Below are positions 8,247 through 16,859 of a DNA stretch of 64,000 nucleotides, in pieces. Source of the DNA: Akkermansiaceae bacterium (GTDB lineage: Bacteria > Verrucomicrobiota > Verrucomicrobiia > Verrucomicrobiales > Akkermansiaceae); assembly GCA_025363295.1 (NCBI GenBank), contig JANYEC010000047.1, forward strand, positions 62,001-126,000, written 5' to 3'. The notes beneath the pieces were generated by a model. It searched no databases and was not told the origin of the DNA. It saw only the letters and a program-made list of their open reading frames with translations. Every line of letters starts with the position of its first letter. Positions within the stretch are counted from its first letter, which is position 1. The translations under genes were made by a program, and so were the position numbers.

Positions 8247-9110
8247 CTAACGGGAAGGATTCATGGGATCGCGGCGCTGCTTTGCAGTGGCGAGCCACTG
8301 ACGGGCTTGTTCTTGATGACCGCCCTCAAGACTGGCAAGGATTTCACGCAAATCTGCGATGCTTTCCTGCAGTGGAACAATCAACGCCTCCCGATTTTCA
8401 ATCACGATCTCCGCCCACATCGTCGGGTTTCCCGCCGCGACACGAGTGGTATCGCGTAATCCGCCGCCGCCAAAGCGACCTTCTGATGGGTCTTTCAGGC
8501 AAACACGAGCGGCGCTGGCGGCGATGAGATGAGGTAAGTGGCTGATGCGGGCCACCAATTCATCGTGAATCGCGGCACTCATCCAGGAAGTCCGACAGCC
8601 GATCGATTTCCAAAAGCGCTCCAAGGCTGCTGCCGGAGTCGCGGGCGCGCGATCGTCGTTCGTCAGCAGACAGGCTGCATCGTAAAACAAATTTGCCGTC
8701 ACGGCAGATAGCCCGTTGCGCTCGGAGCCGGCCATCGGATGGCTGCCGATGAAATGGATTCCGCGTTCGGCCAGCAGCGGGGCTACTTTTTTGTGGGGCG
8801 TACGTTTCACACTTCCAACATCCGTGACAAGACACTTCTCTGGCAGTCCGGCGGCAAGAGCGCTCCTAACAAGACCGGCCATTGCTCCTACCGGCACGGC
8901 GAGAACAACGAGATCCGCATCCTGCACCGCTTCTGCTAGATCATCGGTGACGTTAGAAATGCCAAGCATTTTCGCTTCCTCCACCGTTTCGGGCTTGCGC
9001 GCCCAAAGCCGGATGTTCGGGGGATTTTCCGTGTTACCGAGGGCGAGGGCAAGCGAGCCGCCGAGCAGCCCGCCGCCAAGAATGGTGATGTTTGGAAAAT
9101 CTGAGTTCAT
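8247..9110 (-). CDS. tyrA: Prephenate dehydrogenase
   Basis: 287 aa from ATG 9110. It oxidatively decarboxylates prephenate to 4-hydroxyphenylpyruvate with NAD(P), the committed step to tyrosine. The N-terminal Rossmann motif is ITILGGGLLGGSLALAL, and the catalytic region shows FIGSHPMAGSERNGL with the conserved His and Ser. The dimerising helical domain follows (LVARISHLPHLIAASAA). No chorismate mutase or ACT domain is attached, so this is a stand-alone dehydrogenase. An intrinsic terminator ends at its start codon, which makes its transcription control unusual. Confidence 0.95.
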   Translation of the reverse strand: MNSDFPNITILGGGLLGGSLALALGNTENPPNIRLWARKPETVEEAKMLGISNVTDDLAEAVQDADLVVLAVPVGAMAGLVRSALAAGLPEKCLVTDVGSVKRTPHKKVAPLLAERGIHFIGSHPMAGSERNGLSAVTANLFYDAACLLTNDDRAPATPAAALERFWKSIGCRTSWMSAAIHDELVARISHLPHLIAASAARVCLKDPSEGRFGGGGLRDTTRVAAGNPTMWAEIVIENREALIVPLQESIADLREILASLEGGHQEQARQWLATAKQRRDPMNPSR

Positions 9111-9149
9111 GAAAACAGAAAGACCGGGTCCAGTGTGCCGGACCCGGTC
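9111..9149 (-). terminator. Intrinsic terminator directly upstream of tyrA
   Basis: On the minus strand a perfect 10-bp GC-rich stem (9140-9149 with 9122-9131) and 8-nt loop are followed by a T-rich run TCTTTCTGTTTTC that reaches the tyrA ATG. It ends the lipoprotein transcript and could also act as an attenuator for tyrA. Confidence 0.8.
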
Positions 9150-9187
9150 AGGTTTCCTAAGTTAGGTTTACCGGGAATCGAAATGGC

Positions 9188-9634
9188 TCAAGGCACGCGA
9201 AAATACTTCTTGTCCGCGGCCGGATAGGTCGGGTCTTGCACGAGAGTTCCGCTAGGAATGTCACGCACGTCCACGACTTTGTTATTATAAGGACTGAACA
9301 CGAAGCCGTCCTTGCCGGGAACTTTGTTTGCGTAAGAATAATCGCGCTTTTCGGCGGCGGGTTTCGGCGTTTCAGTGCCGGGATTCTTCGGAGGGGTGGT
9401 GCCAGCTTCGGACTTGGTTTCAGGATTGGTTTTGACGTCCTCTTCTTTATTGGCCTTCGCTTCCTTCTTTGCGAGTTCACGCTGCTCCTTCACCTTCTGC
9501 TGTTCGGCAGCCGTGAGTGTCTTTTCAGGTGGCTTGGTGCCCCGCTTTTTCTGTGCATTTTCGTTGTAAGGGTAACACGAAGCGAGCATGGCAAAAGCGA
9601 GAGCGACAAAACAGGCGGAGAGGCGAGAGTTCAT
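9188..9634 (-). CDS. Small secreted lipoprotein of unknown function
   Basis: 148 aa from ATG 9634 (MNSRLSACFVALAFAM), chosen because it places a clean signal peptide at the N-terminus; an upstream ATG adds ten residues. The lipobox is LASC, predicting a lipidated Cys at about residue 20. A long Lys/Glu/Pro/Thr-rich linker follows (about 25-95) and a compact C-terminal stretch of about 45 residues containing VPGKDGFVFSPYNNKVVDVR. Such proteins are usually anchored in the outer membrane facing the periplasm. I do not recognise the C-terminal domain. Confidence 0.75.
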   Translation of the reverse strand: MNSRLSACFVALAFAMLASCYPYNENAQKKRGTKPPEKTLTAAEQQKVKEQRELAKKEAKANKEEDVKTNPETKSEAGTTPPKNPGTETPKPAAEKRDYSYANKVPGKDGFVFSPYNNKVVDVRDIPSGTLVQDPTYPAADKKYFRVP

Positions 9635-9833
9635 AACAGGCAGATTGGGGAGTTTGGTTTGCATCGCGGACGGAATCGTCTGGAATCGAGTGCAATCATG
9701 CGTTTCTCCGGTCGCACGTCAAGCAAGGTAGTTGCTCGGGGAGGCAGAATTTCATCTAAAATCAGCGCATCCCCAATTCGAGCGGGAGACGCTTGTCCCA
9801 CTACGAAATTTCAAGTGGAATTCAAACAACGCC

Positions 9834-10049
9834 ATGCCAGACGCCACAATCCACACGGTCGGAGTTGTTTTAACGAACCTCGCCCCCATTCTCTACAGGG
9901 TAAAATTGCCCAACGGGAAAGTCATCATGGCTCATCTCTCGAAGCCACTAACCGAAGCGCACGCAGTGTTTGCGATAGACGATCGCGTTTTGCTGGAACT
10001 CACTCTCTACGATTTCGACCAAGCGAGGATTCTCGGTCTCGCGGAGTGA
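9834..10049 (+). CDS. infA: Translation initiation factor IF-1-like protein
   Basis: 71 aa from ATG 9834; the frame stays open upstream but only this start gives an IF-1-sized protein. It is a single S1/OB-fold domain: VGVVLTNLAPILYRVKLPNG then KVIMAHLSKPL, and a C-terminal VLLELTLYDFDQARILGL matching the VTVELTPYDLxKGRI block of IF-1. IF-1 binds the ribosomal A site on the 30S subunit during initiation. The sequence is divergent (LTLYDFDQAR in place of the usual TPYDLSKGR), and the gene sits alone between a lipoprotein and mnmE instead of near map. It could be a paralogue rather than the main IF-1. Confidence 0.8.
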   Translation: MPDATIHTVGVVLTNLAPILYRVKLPNGKVIMAHLSKPLTEAHAVFAIDDRVLLELTLYDFDQARILGLAE

Positions 10050-10090
10050 CCATCGACACGAAAGAATAGGCAGGAATACCTGTGTCACTC

Positions 10091-11449
10091 CTATTTCCCG
10101 ATGCAGAAACTGCTGAAAATCACCCCTAGCAAATCCTCAGTGTCCACGCGGCCTGGGATTTCACCGAGCGCATCAAGCGCTTCCCGCAGGTCGATCGCGG
10201 CCAGCTCGGCATCGGAATTTTGATCATCTAGCAGCTCAAGCGCGGCGAGTAGTCCGGTCCGCGCGAGGGCAAGGCTCGCTTGGTGGCGGGCATTGATCGC
10301 CACCGCATGCTCGCCCCAATCCGACTCGCTGAAATGCAGGGCATGGCGAATGGCGGTTGATAGATTTTCAAACCCATCACCGCTCGCGCAGGATAGACGA
10401 ATGGCCGGAAGTCCCGCCCAAGAGGCATGTTCCCCCAAATCGGTTTTATTAAGAACTAACAAATGTTTTGCATCCGTCGCAGGAAGAACCGCCGCTGAAG
10501 GCCGCGCTTGGCTGGCATCTGCAATTTCTAACAATAAATCAGCCGCTTCGATTTGACGAACCGTCCGCTGAATCCCCTCTGCCTCGATGCGATCCGCCGC
10601 CTCGCGCACTCCCGCTGTGTCCACGAGTCGCAGAGGAATGCCGTTTAAATTGATAATTTCCTCAATGGTATCACGAGTCGTTCCCGCGATGTCACTGACG
10701 ATGGCCCGCTCAAACCCTAACAAACAATTTAACAAGCTAGACTTTCCCACGTTCGGCTCACCGAAAATCACAGTTCTAACTCCCTCGCGGAGAATCCGCC
10801 CTTGGTCTGCGGTGGCAAGCAACGAATCCACCACCTTGAGCACGGCTGTCACTCGCGCGCGCAACAGACTACCGGTTTGCGGATCGATGCCTTCTTCGGG
10901 AAAATCAATCCACGCTTCAAGGTGGGCGAGAGTCTCCAACAGTTCATCACGGGCCTCTGTCGTCCGCCGGCCCAGAGTTCCCTCGAGTTGACTGCGGGCC
11001 GCGCGCAAGGAGAGCCGAGTTTGCGCGGAAATGAGATCCATCACGCCCTCGGCTTGCGTGAGATCGAGTTTCCCATTCAGAAAGGCACGCTGCGTGAATT
11101 CACCCGGCCCAGCAGCAGCGGCACCACAGGCGAGAAACCGGCCTAACACCTCACGGGTGATGAGGATACCTCCGTGCCCAGTAAATTCCACACTGTCTTC
11201 CCCGGTATAGCTGTGAGGCGCGCGAAAAACCGTCATGAGTCCGTCATCCAAAACCTGCCCGGAGGCATCGATCAACTCGCAATAACGAGTCGTGCGCGGC
11301 ATCACACTGGAGGCTTTGCCCGCCGTGGCTAGATCCGCAATCGCGATCGCATCAGGCCCGGAGAGCCTTACCAAAGAAACCGCCCCTGCCCCGAGTGGAG
11401 TGGCAACAGCGGCGATCGTCGTGCGCGGGATGGCGGAGCGGGCTTCCAT
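10091..11449 (-). CDS. mnmE: tRNA modification GTPase MnmE
   Basis: 452 aa from ATG 11449; the longer open frame would overlap the upstream gene and lacks family similarity. MnmE with MnmG installs the carboxymethylaminomethyl group at C5 of wobble uridine. The N-terminal folate-binding domain begins TIAAVATPLGAGAVSLVRLS, the G1 loop is GEPNVGKSS inside the helical domain, G3 is DTAGVREAAD, G4 is NKTD, and the protein ends with the invariant FCIGK. All key elements are intact. It starts 8 bases after the stop of the zinc-ribbon membrane protein, suggesting an operon. Confidence 0.96.
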   Translation of the reverse strand: MEARSAIPRTTIAAVATPLGAGAVSLVRLSGPDAIAIADLATAGKASSVMPRTTRYCELIDASGQVLDDGLMTVFRAPHSYTGEDSVEFTGHGGILITREVLGRFLACGAAAAGPGEFTQRAFLNGKLDLTQAEGVMDLISAQTRLSLRAARSQLEGTLGRRTTEARDELLETLAHLEAWIDFPEEGIDPQTGSLLRARVTAVLKVVDSLLATADQGRILREGVRTVIFGEPNVGKSSLLNCLLGFERAIVSDIAGTTRDTIEEIINLNGIPLRLVDTAGVREAADRIEAEGIQRTVRQIEAADLLLEIADASQARPSAAVLPATDAKHLLVLNKTDLGEHASWAGLPAIRLSCASGDGFENLSTAIRHALHFSESDWGEHAVAINARHQASLALARTGLLAALELLDDQNSDAELAAIDLREALDALGEIPGRVDTEDLLGVIFSSFCIGK

Positions 11450-11457
11450 TCGGATGA

Positions 11458-12831
11458 TTACTTCGCCGATGCGGTGGCAGGGGTTTCCTGCCCGCCCAGC
11501 CCGAGGAATTCCCAACAAATGAAGCGGCTCATTTCTAACTGAGGTCCGGTATCACCGCCCGCCCACTTGAGCTCGACAGTGACCGTCCGCGTGATTGGAT
11601 TATTCTCCCGGGTGCCACGCCAATTGATAATGGATAGGGCACGGCCCACGTCCGAATCAATTTTCACATTAACTCGCGCAACGTCATTGGTGTTCGCGGG
11701 ATCGGCGAGGCGATAGGTCCGAGTGCCGGGGATGGTTCGGCCTTTGTCGGGAACATCTTCGACGATAAAGAGCCTAAATGTCGCTTTTTGTCCAATTTCC
11801 GGCAGCTCGATAAAGGTTTGGAAGGTCCGGTATTTGGTTTGGGCGAAAATTTCCCAATCGAGTTTCAGCCCCGCCTCGGTGCGTTTGAAAAAGGCATGCA
11901 CCCGCAGAGGCTCCATCGCGAAATTTCCGACCCGCGCCACGGTGCTCAAAAGCAGATCCGCCTCCTCCACACCATATTGCACCTCAAGGCTGGCGAGAGG
12001 ACGGAAAAATTCCTTCATGTCAAACTGCGGCGGCTGATCATAAATCATCATGAACAAGCCGCGTTTGCGATCTTCTTCGGAGAGTTCGTAAATGGAGAAA
12101 GCGTCTGGTGGAGTATCCGAATCGATGATCGCTCCGCCACCGTAAAAATCCTCGATTTTGGATGAGAGCGCGTTGGCATTCAGAACATAGGGCAGCTTAT
12201 CTTTACTTGTCTTAGCATCTAGGTAGCTTCGCAACACCTGATAGGCTTCCTTTTGCCAGCCAATCCGGAGGTAGTTCGCCTCACTCACCGATGGATCCGC
12301 CGAAGTTACCTTACCCGCAGGAGGTTCGATGTTTTTTGCAAGGTCTTTCGCCACTAACAAGACGGCAACCAATGCTGCGAGGAACAGCAGCAGTGCCACC
12401 AGCATGACGGGAATGAGACCGCGGCGTGTGGGTTTTTCAGGGTCCGGCGCCGCCTTGGTTTTGCGCTCCTTGCCGGGGACCGATGGGCGCGTTTCTGGGA
12501 TCCCGGCGGGTCGTGCCGGCTTGGCGACCGCAGGCGCGACTTCGATGGGAGCGGCGGTAATAACCCCGCGGGGAGCCTCAAGTGGCGGAACACTAACAGG
12601 CTGACTAACGAGAGAAACAGCGACCGGAATAGGTGCCAGTGATGCAGGAATCGCTGACCCCGGGATCGGAGGAAGCGGCTCATCCGAATTAAGCGCTGGG
12701 GATGTAATCACTCCACCACAATGCGGACAGGGACCGGTGGTGGGCGGCAGCTCCTTGGGTATAAAAATTTTTCCGCTGCAATGAATACAACGGAACTCTC
12801 TCTGAGTCACTGGAGTCTCGGGATTCGCCAT
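11458..12831 (-). CDS. Zinc-ribbon, single-pass membrane protein of unknown function
   Basis: 457 aa from ATG 12831. The N-terminus carries a zinc ribbon with two CxxC pairs (FRCIHCSGK and GPCPHCGG, residues 14-42). A Pro/Ala/Val-rich linker (about 45-145) leads to one transmembrane helix, IPVMLVALLLFLAALVAVLL (about 152-171). The remaining 285 residues form an unrecognised extracytoplasmic domain rich in beta strands. The topology suggests a cytoplasmic zinc ribbon and a periplasmic domain. It is probably cotranscribed with mnmE, but nothing ties it to tRNA modification beyond position. Confidence 0.7.
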   Translation of the reverse strand: MANPETPVTQREFRCIHCSGKIFIPKELPPTTGPCPHCGGVITSPALNSDEPLPPIPGSAIPASLAPIPVAVSLVSQPVSVPPLEAPRGVITAAPIEVAPAVAKPARPAGIPETRPSVPGKERKTKAAPDPEKPTRRGLIPVMLVALLLFLAALVAVLLVAKDLAKNIEPPAGKVTSADPSVSEANYLRIGWQKEAYQVLRSYLDAKTSKDKLPYVLNANALSSKIEDFYGGGAIIDSDTPPDAFSIYELSEEDRKRGLFMMIYDQPPQFDMKEFFRPLASLEVQYGVEEADLLLSTVARVGNFAMEPLRVHAFFKRTEAGLKLDWEIFAQTKYRTFQTFIELPEIGQKATFRLFIVEDVPDKGRTIPGTRTYRLADPANTNDVARVNVKIDSDVGRALSIINWRGTRENNPITRTVTVELKWAGGDTGPQLEMSRFICWEFLGLGGQETPATASAK

Positions 12832-12900
12832 GTTAGATCAATTGCCCAAACGAAAGCTTAGGAAGCCAGAAGCGTTCTGTCAAATGCAGGGGAGGAAACT

Positions 12901-14007
12901 TCACACCGCCACTTCGGCAGCGAGCACTGAATCCAAGACCTCGATGCAACGCTCGTTTTGAGCCCGGGTGCCGATGGAAATCCGAACCCAGTCCGGGAGC
13001 TTGTAACTACTCATCGCCCGGATGATGACTCCTTGTTTAAGCATGTCCCGGAAGACGCGATCGCCATCACCCACTTTGATGAGAAGAAAATTGGCAAAGC
13101 TCGGAACAAATTCCAAGCCTCGCGCCTTGAGCGCAGTTTCGTAAAATGCCATCCCCTCCGAGTTGACCGTGCGGGTTTTCTCGATGTGTGCGGAATCCCC
13201 AAGCGCGGCGAGGGCTCCCGCTTGTGCAATCGCATTGACGTTAAAAGGCTGGCGGGCCTTCTGCAACAAAGTGGCGACGTTCTTCGACGCAAGCCCATAC
13301 CCGACACGCAGCGCGGCGAGGCCATGGATTTTTGAAAACGTGCGTAAAACACACACATTGCGGCCTTCCCGGACATACTTGAGCGCATCCGGTGGTGAGT
13401 CAGGAAATTCAAAATAAGCTTCATCAAACACCACGATTACATGCTCTGGGACCCGCGCCATGAAACGATCAATCGCTGCTTGATCGACCATGGTGCCGGT
13501 TGGATTGTTAGGGTTTGCGATGAAAACCAGACGAGTCTTGTCGGTGATCGCGTCCGCCATCGCATCGAGATCATGGATAAATCCAGGGTCAGGCACTTCG
13601 ATGTATTTGGCCCCGAAGAGCGTGGCCATCAGTTTGTAAACGACGAAGGCGTGCTCCGCGGCAATCAACTCCGCGTCACGATTTAAGAACGTGTGACAAA
13701 GAAGCTCGATAATTTCGTTCGAGCCATTACCCAGAACCACGTTAGAAATTTCCATCTCGAATGAATCCGCGATGGCGCAGCGCAGTCGATAGCCGCCACC
13801 ATCTGGATAGATGTGCGCTTCCTCAAGAGCGTCGCGCATCGCAATTTTCGCCAAGGGTGATGGACCTAACGGGTTTTCATTAGAGGCAACCTTAACGATT
13901 TGCGAAGGGTCCAAGCCGAGTTCACGGGCGGTTTCATCGATCGGTTTTCCAGGCTCGTAGGCCACGAGGTCGCACACAAATCGGTTTGCGTATTGGTCAA
14001 TCGTCAT
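12901..14007 (-). CDS. hisC: Histidinol-phosphate aminotransferase
   Basis: 368 aa from ATG 14007 (a GTG lies one codon upstream). It is a PLP-dependent class II aminotransferase converting imidazole-acetol phosphate and glutamate to histidinol phosphate. ASNENPLGPSP near residue 40 is the typical HisC substrate loop. The PLP lysine lies in RTFSKIHGLAALRVGY, NPNNPTGTMV carries the cofactor-binding Asn, and the conserved Asp is in VVFDEAYFEF. The N-terminus with Y-E-PGKPI is characteristic. hisD and a PHP-type histidinol phosphatase are elsewhere in the window, so the pathway is dispersed. Confidence 0.94.
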   Translation of the reverse strand: MTIDQYANRFVCDLVAYEPGKPIDETARELGLDPSQIVKVASNENPLGPSPLAKIAMRDALEEAHIYPDGGGYRLRCAIADSFEMEISNVVLGNGSNEIIELLCHTFLNRDAELIAAEHAFVVYKLMATLFGAKYIEVPDPGFIHDLDAMADAITDKTRLVFIANPNNPTGTMVDQAAIDRFMARVPEHVIVVFDEAYFEFPDSPPDALKYVREGRNVCVLRTFSKIHGLAALRVGYGLASKNVATLLQKARQPFNVNAIAQAGALAALGDSAHIEKTRTVNSEGMAFYETALKARGLEFVPSFANFLLIKVGDGDRVFRDMLKQGVIIRAMSSYKLPDWVRISIGTRAQNERCIEVLDSVLAAEVAV

Positions 14008-14053
14008 CACAGTGAAAATCTAGATTCTAGCGTGGGCTTGGTCAAATTTTGTC

Positions 14054-15607
14054 TCAACAGTTTGAATCCAATAAAGTTTTGAAGCAACCCAGTGCTGTCT
14101 GATAGATTCCAGCCAAAAGGGTATTGGGTAGGAGCGCCGCACCGGGCGATGCTTGGCAGAACACCTGCTGGAGAGCGGGAAGATCATGGCCATCCGCCGC
14201 CGCCGCGATCAGTGCGGCCCCCAGAGCCGCAGAGTTTGACACATCTAACCGCTCCACAGGGGCTTGGAAAACATCCGCCACGAGCTGGGCGATGCCCTCG
14301 TTCTTGGATGCCCCACCCGTCAGACGGATACGCTCGGTTTTCACCTCCATCCATTCCGAGTGGAGGCGCATGTTCAAGAACTGACCTTCCAACAAAGCGC
14401 GGACTTGCAGTGCGGGATCGCTGCCGGATTCAAACGACGGAGAACCTTTCAAAACGGGCGCGGCAAAGTCGTGACGGGGCGTGATTTCTGGGCCAAAAAA
14501 CGGCAGCATCAAATTCTCTCCGGCGAATTTAACAGTGGTCGACAGGGCCTCGCGATCAAATGCCGACCAATCAAGCCCCAGCTTATCGCGCAGAGCTTCG
14601 CGGGCTAGCGAACCGTTGCGAAAACAAATCAAGGACATGTAACCACCAGCGGGATTTCCGAAGACGTGACCATAACCGTTAGGATCCGTTTTCGGGCCCG
14701 GCATGGCAGCGAAAAACGTATCGCTCGTGCCAAGAGAGATTACCACGTTGCCGGGGGTCGTTGCTCCCATGCCGACGAGCGAAGCTGGATTGTCACCGGT
14801 AAAAAGCGCACAACGGCACCCGGCGGACAATCCGAACTTCTCCACGAAATAAGGCGAAATAAGGCCTTGCATAGTGGTCGCCAATGCCGGTGGGAGAAGT
14901 CTCTCGCCAAGCTCCGGTGCTGTGGCGGCAAGCAAATCTGCATCCCAGTTTTGAGTGGCGAGGTTAAGCAAATTCATGCCCGCTCCATCGCCGAAATCAA
15001 TCGGCACCGACTTGCCAGCGATCACCGAGGCAATGAAGGAGCTCACCAAGTGAATCCGAGCCGTGCGTTCGTAGGCATTGGGATCCTTTTTGAAAAAACG
15101 TCGGATCTGCGGGCCGGTAAATCGCTCAACCGCCGTGGACCCACTGCGGCGGCATACCTCCCCTGCCCCGCCCAGCGCCGCCGAAATTTCGGCACACTCG
15201 ACTGCGGTGGAAGTGTCCATCCAGATCGGCGCGGTCGCACGAGTGAGAGCCGGAAATAGTTGGTTCACCAGCGTGTCCGAAGCGTCGAGGGCAGCGAGAC
15301 GATCCTCAAAAGTCTCATCCAGATAGATCGATCCATGTTGTTGCCCGGATCCCGCAATCACTTTCACTTTCGACAGGTCCGTCTGTTCAGCCAGCCGCGT
15401 GAAGAGCAAATCCAACGCATCTAACCACATCAAGGGGTTTGCATGCACTTCGCCAGCGATACCGCCGGGAAGGAACCCACTAGGCGATTGATATTGGGGC
15501 AGATCTCCCCCGAAATTAACAGAAATCTGACAGCAAATTACACCTGACGTAGGATCGATTAGAACGGCGGTCAAAGATTGCGTGGACGAGTCGAGGCCAA
15601 GGAACAT
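14054..15607 (-). CDS. FGGY-family carbohydrate kinase, xylulokinase-like
   Basis: 517 aa from ATG 15607 (MFLGLDSSTQSLTAVLID), which puts the phosphate-1 loop at the N-terminus; a longer open frame adds 14 unlikely residues. FGGY kinases have two actin-like domains. Here domain I has GSGQQHGSIYLD and domain II carries GTSDTFFAAMPG and TGGASKNEGIAQLVADVF, the ATP-binding adenosine motif. The xylulokinase branch is favoured by the SGQQHGS motif and by length, but the sugar cannot be assigned from sequence alone. It acts in the cytoplasm on an imported pentose-type sugar. Its stop codon is 46 bases from the hisC start on the same strand. Confidence 0.85.
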   Translation of the reverse strand: MFLGLDSSTQSLTAVLIDPTSGVICCQISVNFGGDLPQYQSPSGFLPGGIAGEVHANPLMWLDALDLLFTRLAEQTDLSKVKVIAGSGQQHGSIYLDETFEDRLAALDASDTLVNQLFPALTRATAPIWMDTSTAVECAEISAALGGAGEVCRRSGSTAVERFTGPQIRRFFKKDPNAYERTARIHLVSSFIASVIAGKSVPIDFGDGAGMNLLNLATQNWDADLLAATAPELGERLLPPALATTMQGLISPYFVEKFGLSAGCRCALFTGDNPASLVGMGATTPGNVVISLGTSDTFFAAMPGPKTDPNGYGHVFGNPAGGYMSLICFRNGSLAREALRDKLGLDWSAFDREALSTTVKFAGENLMLPFFGPEITPRHDFAAPVLKGSPSFESGSDPALQVRALLEGQFLNMRLHSEWMEVKTERIRLTGGASKNEGIAQLVADVFQAPVERLDVSNSAALGAALIAAAADGHDLPALQQVFCQASPGAALLPNTLLAGIYQTALGCFKTLLDSNC

Positions 15608-15676
15608 ACCGAGAGTTTTCCTAGAACGAGAAGAATTGCCAAGCGGCAATGTGAATCAATTTCAATGCTAACATAC

Positions 15677-15706
15677 AAAAAGAGCGGCCACTTTCGTGAC
15701 CGCTCT
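15677..15706 (-). terminator. Intrinsic terminator downstream of the porin gene
   Basis: On the minus strand AGAGCGGTCAC and GTGGCCGCTCT form an 11-bp stem with one T-G wobble closed by a GAAA tetraloop, followed by TTTTTG. It lies 39 bases past the porin stop codon and insulates the sugar kinase gene. Confidence 0.85.
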
Positions 15707-15744
15707 CTTGAATTGTTTTAAGTCGAACGACTTGATGAGTTAGC

Positions 15745-16473
15745 TTAGAAGCTCACGCTGATCATGCTACCAACAGTGAACTCGTTTTCTGAACGGTGAT
15801 AGGCGGAATTGTTTTCATCGCTGAGAGCAACGGTATAAGCCACGAATGGGGAAAGCTTTGCCTTTTCAGCAAAACCCCAGTCGAGGGAAACCTTGTTCGA
15901 CCAAGCGGTGAAATCGCCATTTTCGACGAGGTATCCTACGTTGGAGGCAACGTTGAGGCTCAAGCAAGGGCTGAGTTCAAAGCTGCGGCTAAGGCCAAGT
16001 TCGGTGTAACCGTCGTTGTCACCCACGATGTCCCAGTAATAGGTAAGCGCAAGCGTGGCAAAGCCAAGATCACGGGAAGCACCAAAGTAAACTTCTTGGG
16101 TATCGGGAATGCTGAACTCACCGCCATCATTGTAATAATAAATGTAGCCAGTGCGAAGCTTTGCGAAACCAAGGTCCTTGGAGACTTCAGCATAAAGATC
16201 GATCTCATTGACGTTGTGATGAGTGTTCCCAACCACATGTGGCGCAAAATCGTAATTTGCATACCAGACACCGCCGCTGAGGTTGAGGCCGCCCACTTCG
16301 GTGGCAACATCAAAGCCAGATTCGACCAAGTCATCACCGTACTTTAATCCACGGAAAATATACTCGGAGGAGTATCCCGCGTGGAGTTGATATTCGACTT
16401 CCGCCTGAGCGTTGCCGGCCACAAGGGCGGAGGCAGCGGCCAAGGCGCCAATTGTTTTGCAGTAGTTTTGCAT
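15745..16473 (-). CDS. TorF-like outer-membrane beta-barrel porin
   Basis: 242 aa from ATG 16473. A Sec signal peptide (MQNYCKTIGALAAASALVAG, cleavage after AQA near residue 24) precedes a barrel of alternating amphipathic strands rich in Tyr, Gly, Asp and Asn (for instance YSSEYIFRGLKYGDDLVESG). The protein ends VGSMISVSF with a terminal Phe, the outer-membrane assembly signal. The RG-x-x-Y-x-D start and size match the TorF putative porin family, which often sits next to ammonium transporter genes; here amtB is divergent on the other side of a 386-base intergenic region. Substrate unknown. Confidence 0.8.
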   Translation of the reverse strand: MQNYCKTIGALAAASALVAGNAQAEVEYQLHAGYSSEYIFRGLKYGDDLVESGFDVATEVGGLNLSGGVWYANYDFAPHVVGNTHHNVNEIDLYAEVSKDLGFAKLRTGYIYYYNDGGEFSIPDTQEVYFGASRDLGFATLALTYYWDIVGDNDGYTELGLSRSFELSPCLSLNVASNVGYLVENGDFTAWSNKVSLDWGFAEKAKLSPFVAYTVALSDENNSAYHRSENEFTVGSMISVSF

Positions 16474-16545
16474 CTTGTTATGTTGGTATTCGGTTGCTGC
16501 TTTGTCCTTGGCCACACCGATAAACGGCACAGCAAGGAACGGGTC

Positions 16546-16560
16546 GGAATCTGCATGCCA
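16546..16560 (-). promoter_or_regulatory. Candidate sigma-54 promoter for the porin gene
   Basis: Minus-strand TGGCATG-CAGA-TTCC keeps the -24 element and the spacing of a sigma-54 promoter but the -12 element is TTCC in place of TTGC. It would start transcription about 60 bases before the porin ATG. Weak on its own; supported by the strong sigma-54 site in front of divergent amtB. Confidence 0.35.
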
Positions 16561-16767
16561 GTTGCTTAATCAGCCCTGACTACTATCCGTTGGGCTAATG
16601 TTTCACCTTTCCGAATGAATTGTCGAGACTTTTTCGCACGGCTGCAATTTCCGCTCAAGCGGGAAATAGGGGGCAGCTTTGGTGATGGCAAGCCACAATC
16701 TGACATTTTTTTAAACCTTAGTGAAAAAACAGCACCTCATTGGCTACAAGCGAGTTGATCCAAGATC

Positions 16768-16784
16768 TTGGCACGGCATTTGCT
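16768..16784 (+). promoter_or_regulatory. Sigma-54 promoter of amtB
   Basis: TTGGCACGGCATTTGCT matches the consensus TGGCACG-N4-TTGCW completely, with 12 bases from GG (-24) to GC (-12). The predicted start is near 16795, giving a 65-base leader before the amtB ATG. This predicts nitrogen-dependent control by an NtrC-type activator. The rest of the 386-base porin-amtB spacer shows no gene. Confidence 0.88.
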
Positions 16785-16859
16785 TAAGAGGGTTTGCTTT
16801 CTCGGGGATTTGGAATCTCCGCGACATCACAATCAATCATCAGATCAACCCTGACTACC

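Noticed and set aside
9834..10049. Cold-shock or RNA-binding S1 protein instead of IF-1
   Set aside because: Length, single S1 domain and the LTLYDFDQARI block fit IF-1 better; kept as IF-1-like with moderate confidence.
16719..16784. Riboswitch or second promoter before amtB
   Set aside because: No conserved aptamer features seen; the sigma-54 site explains the region.
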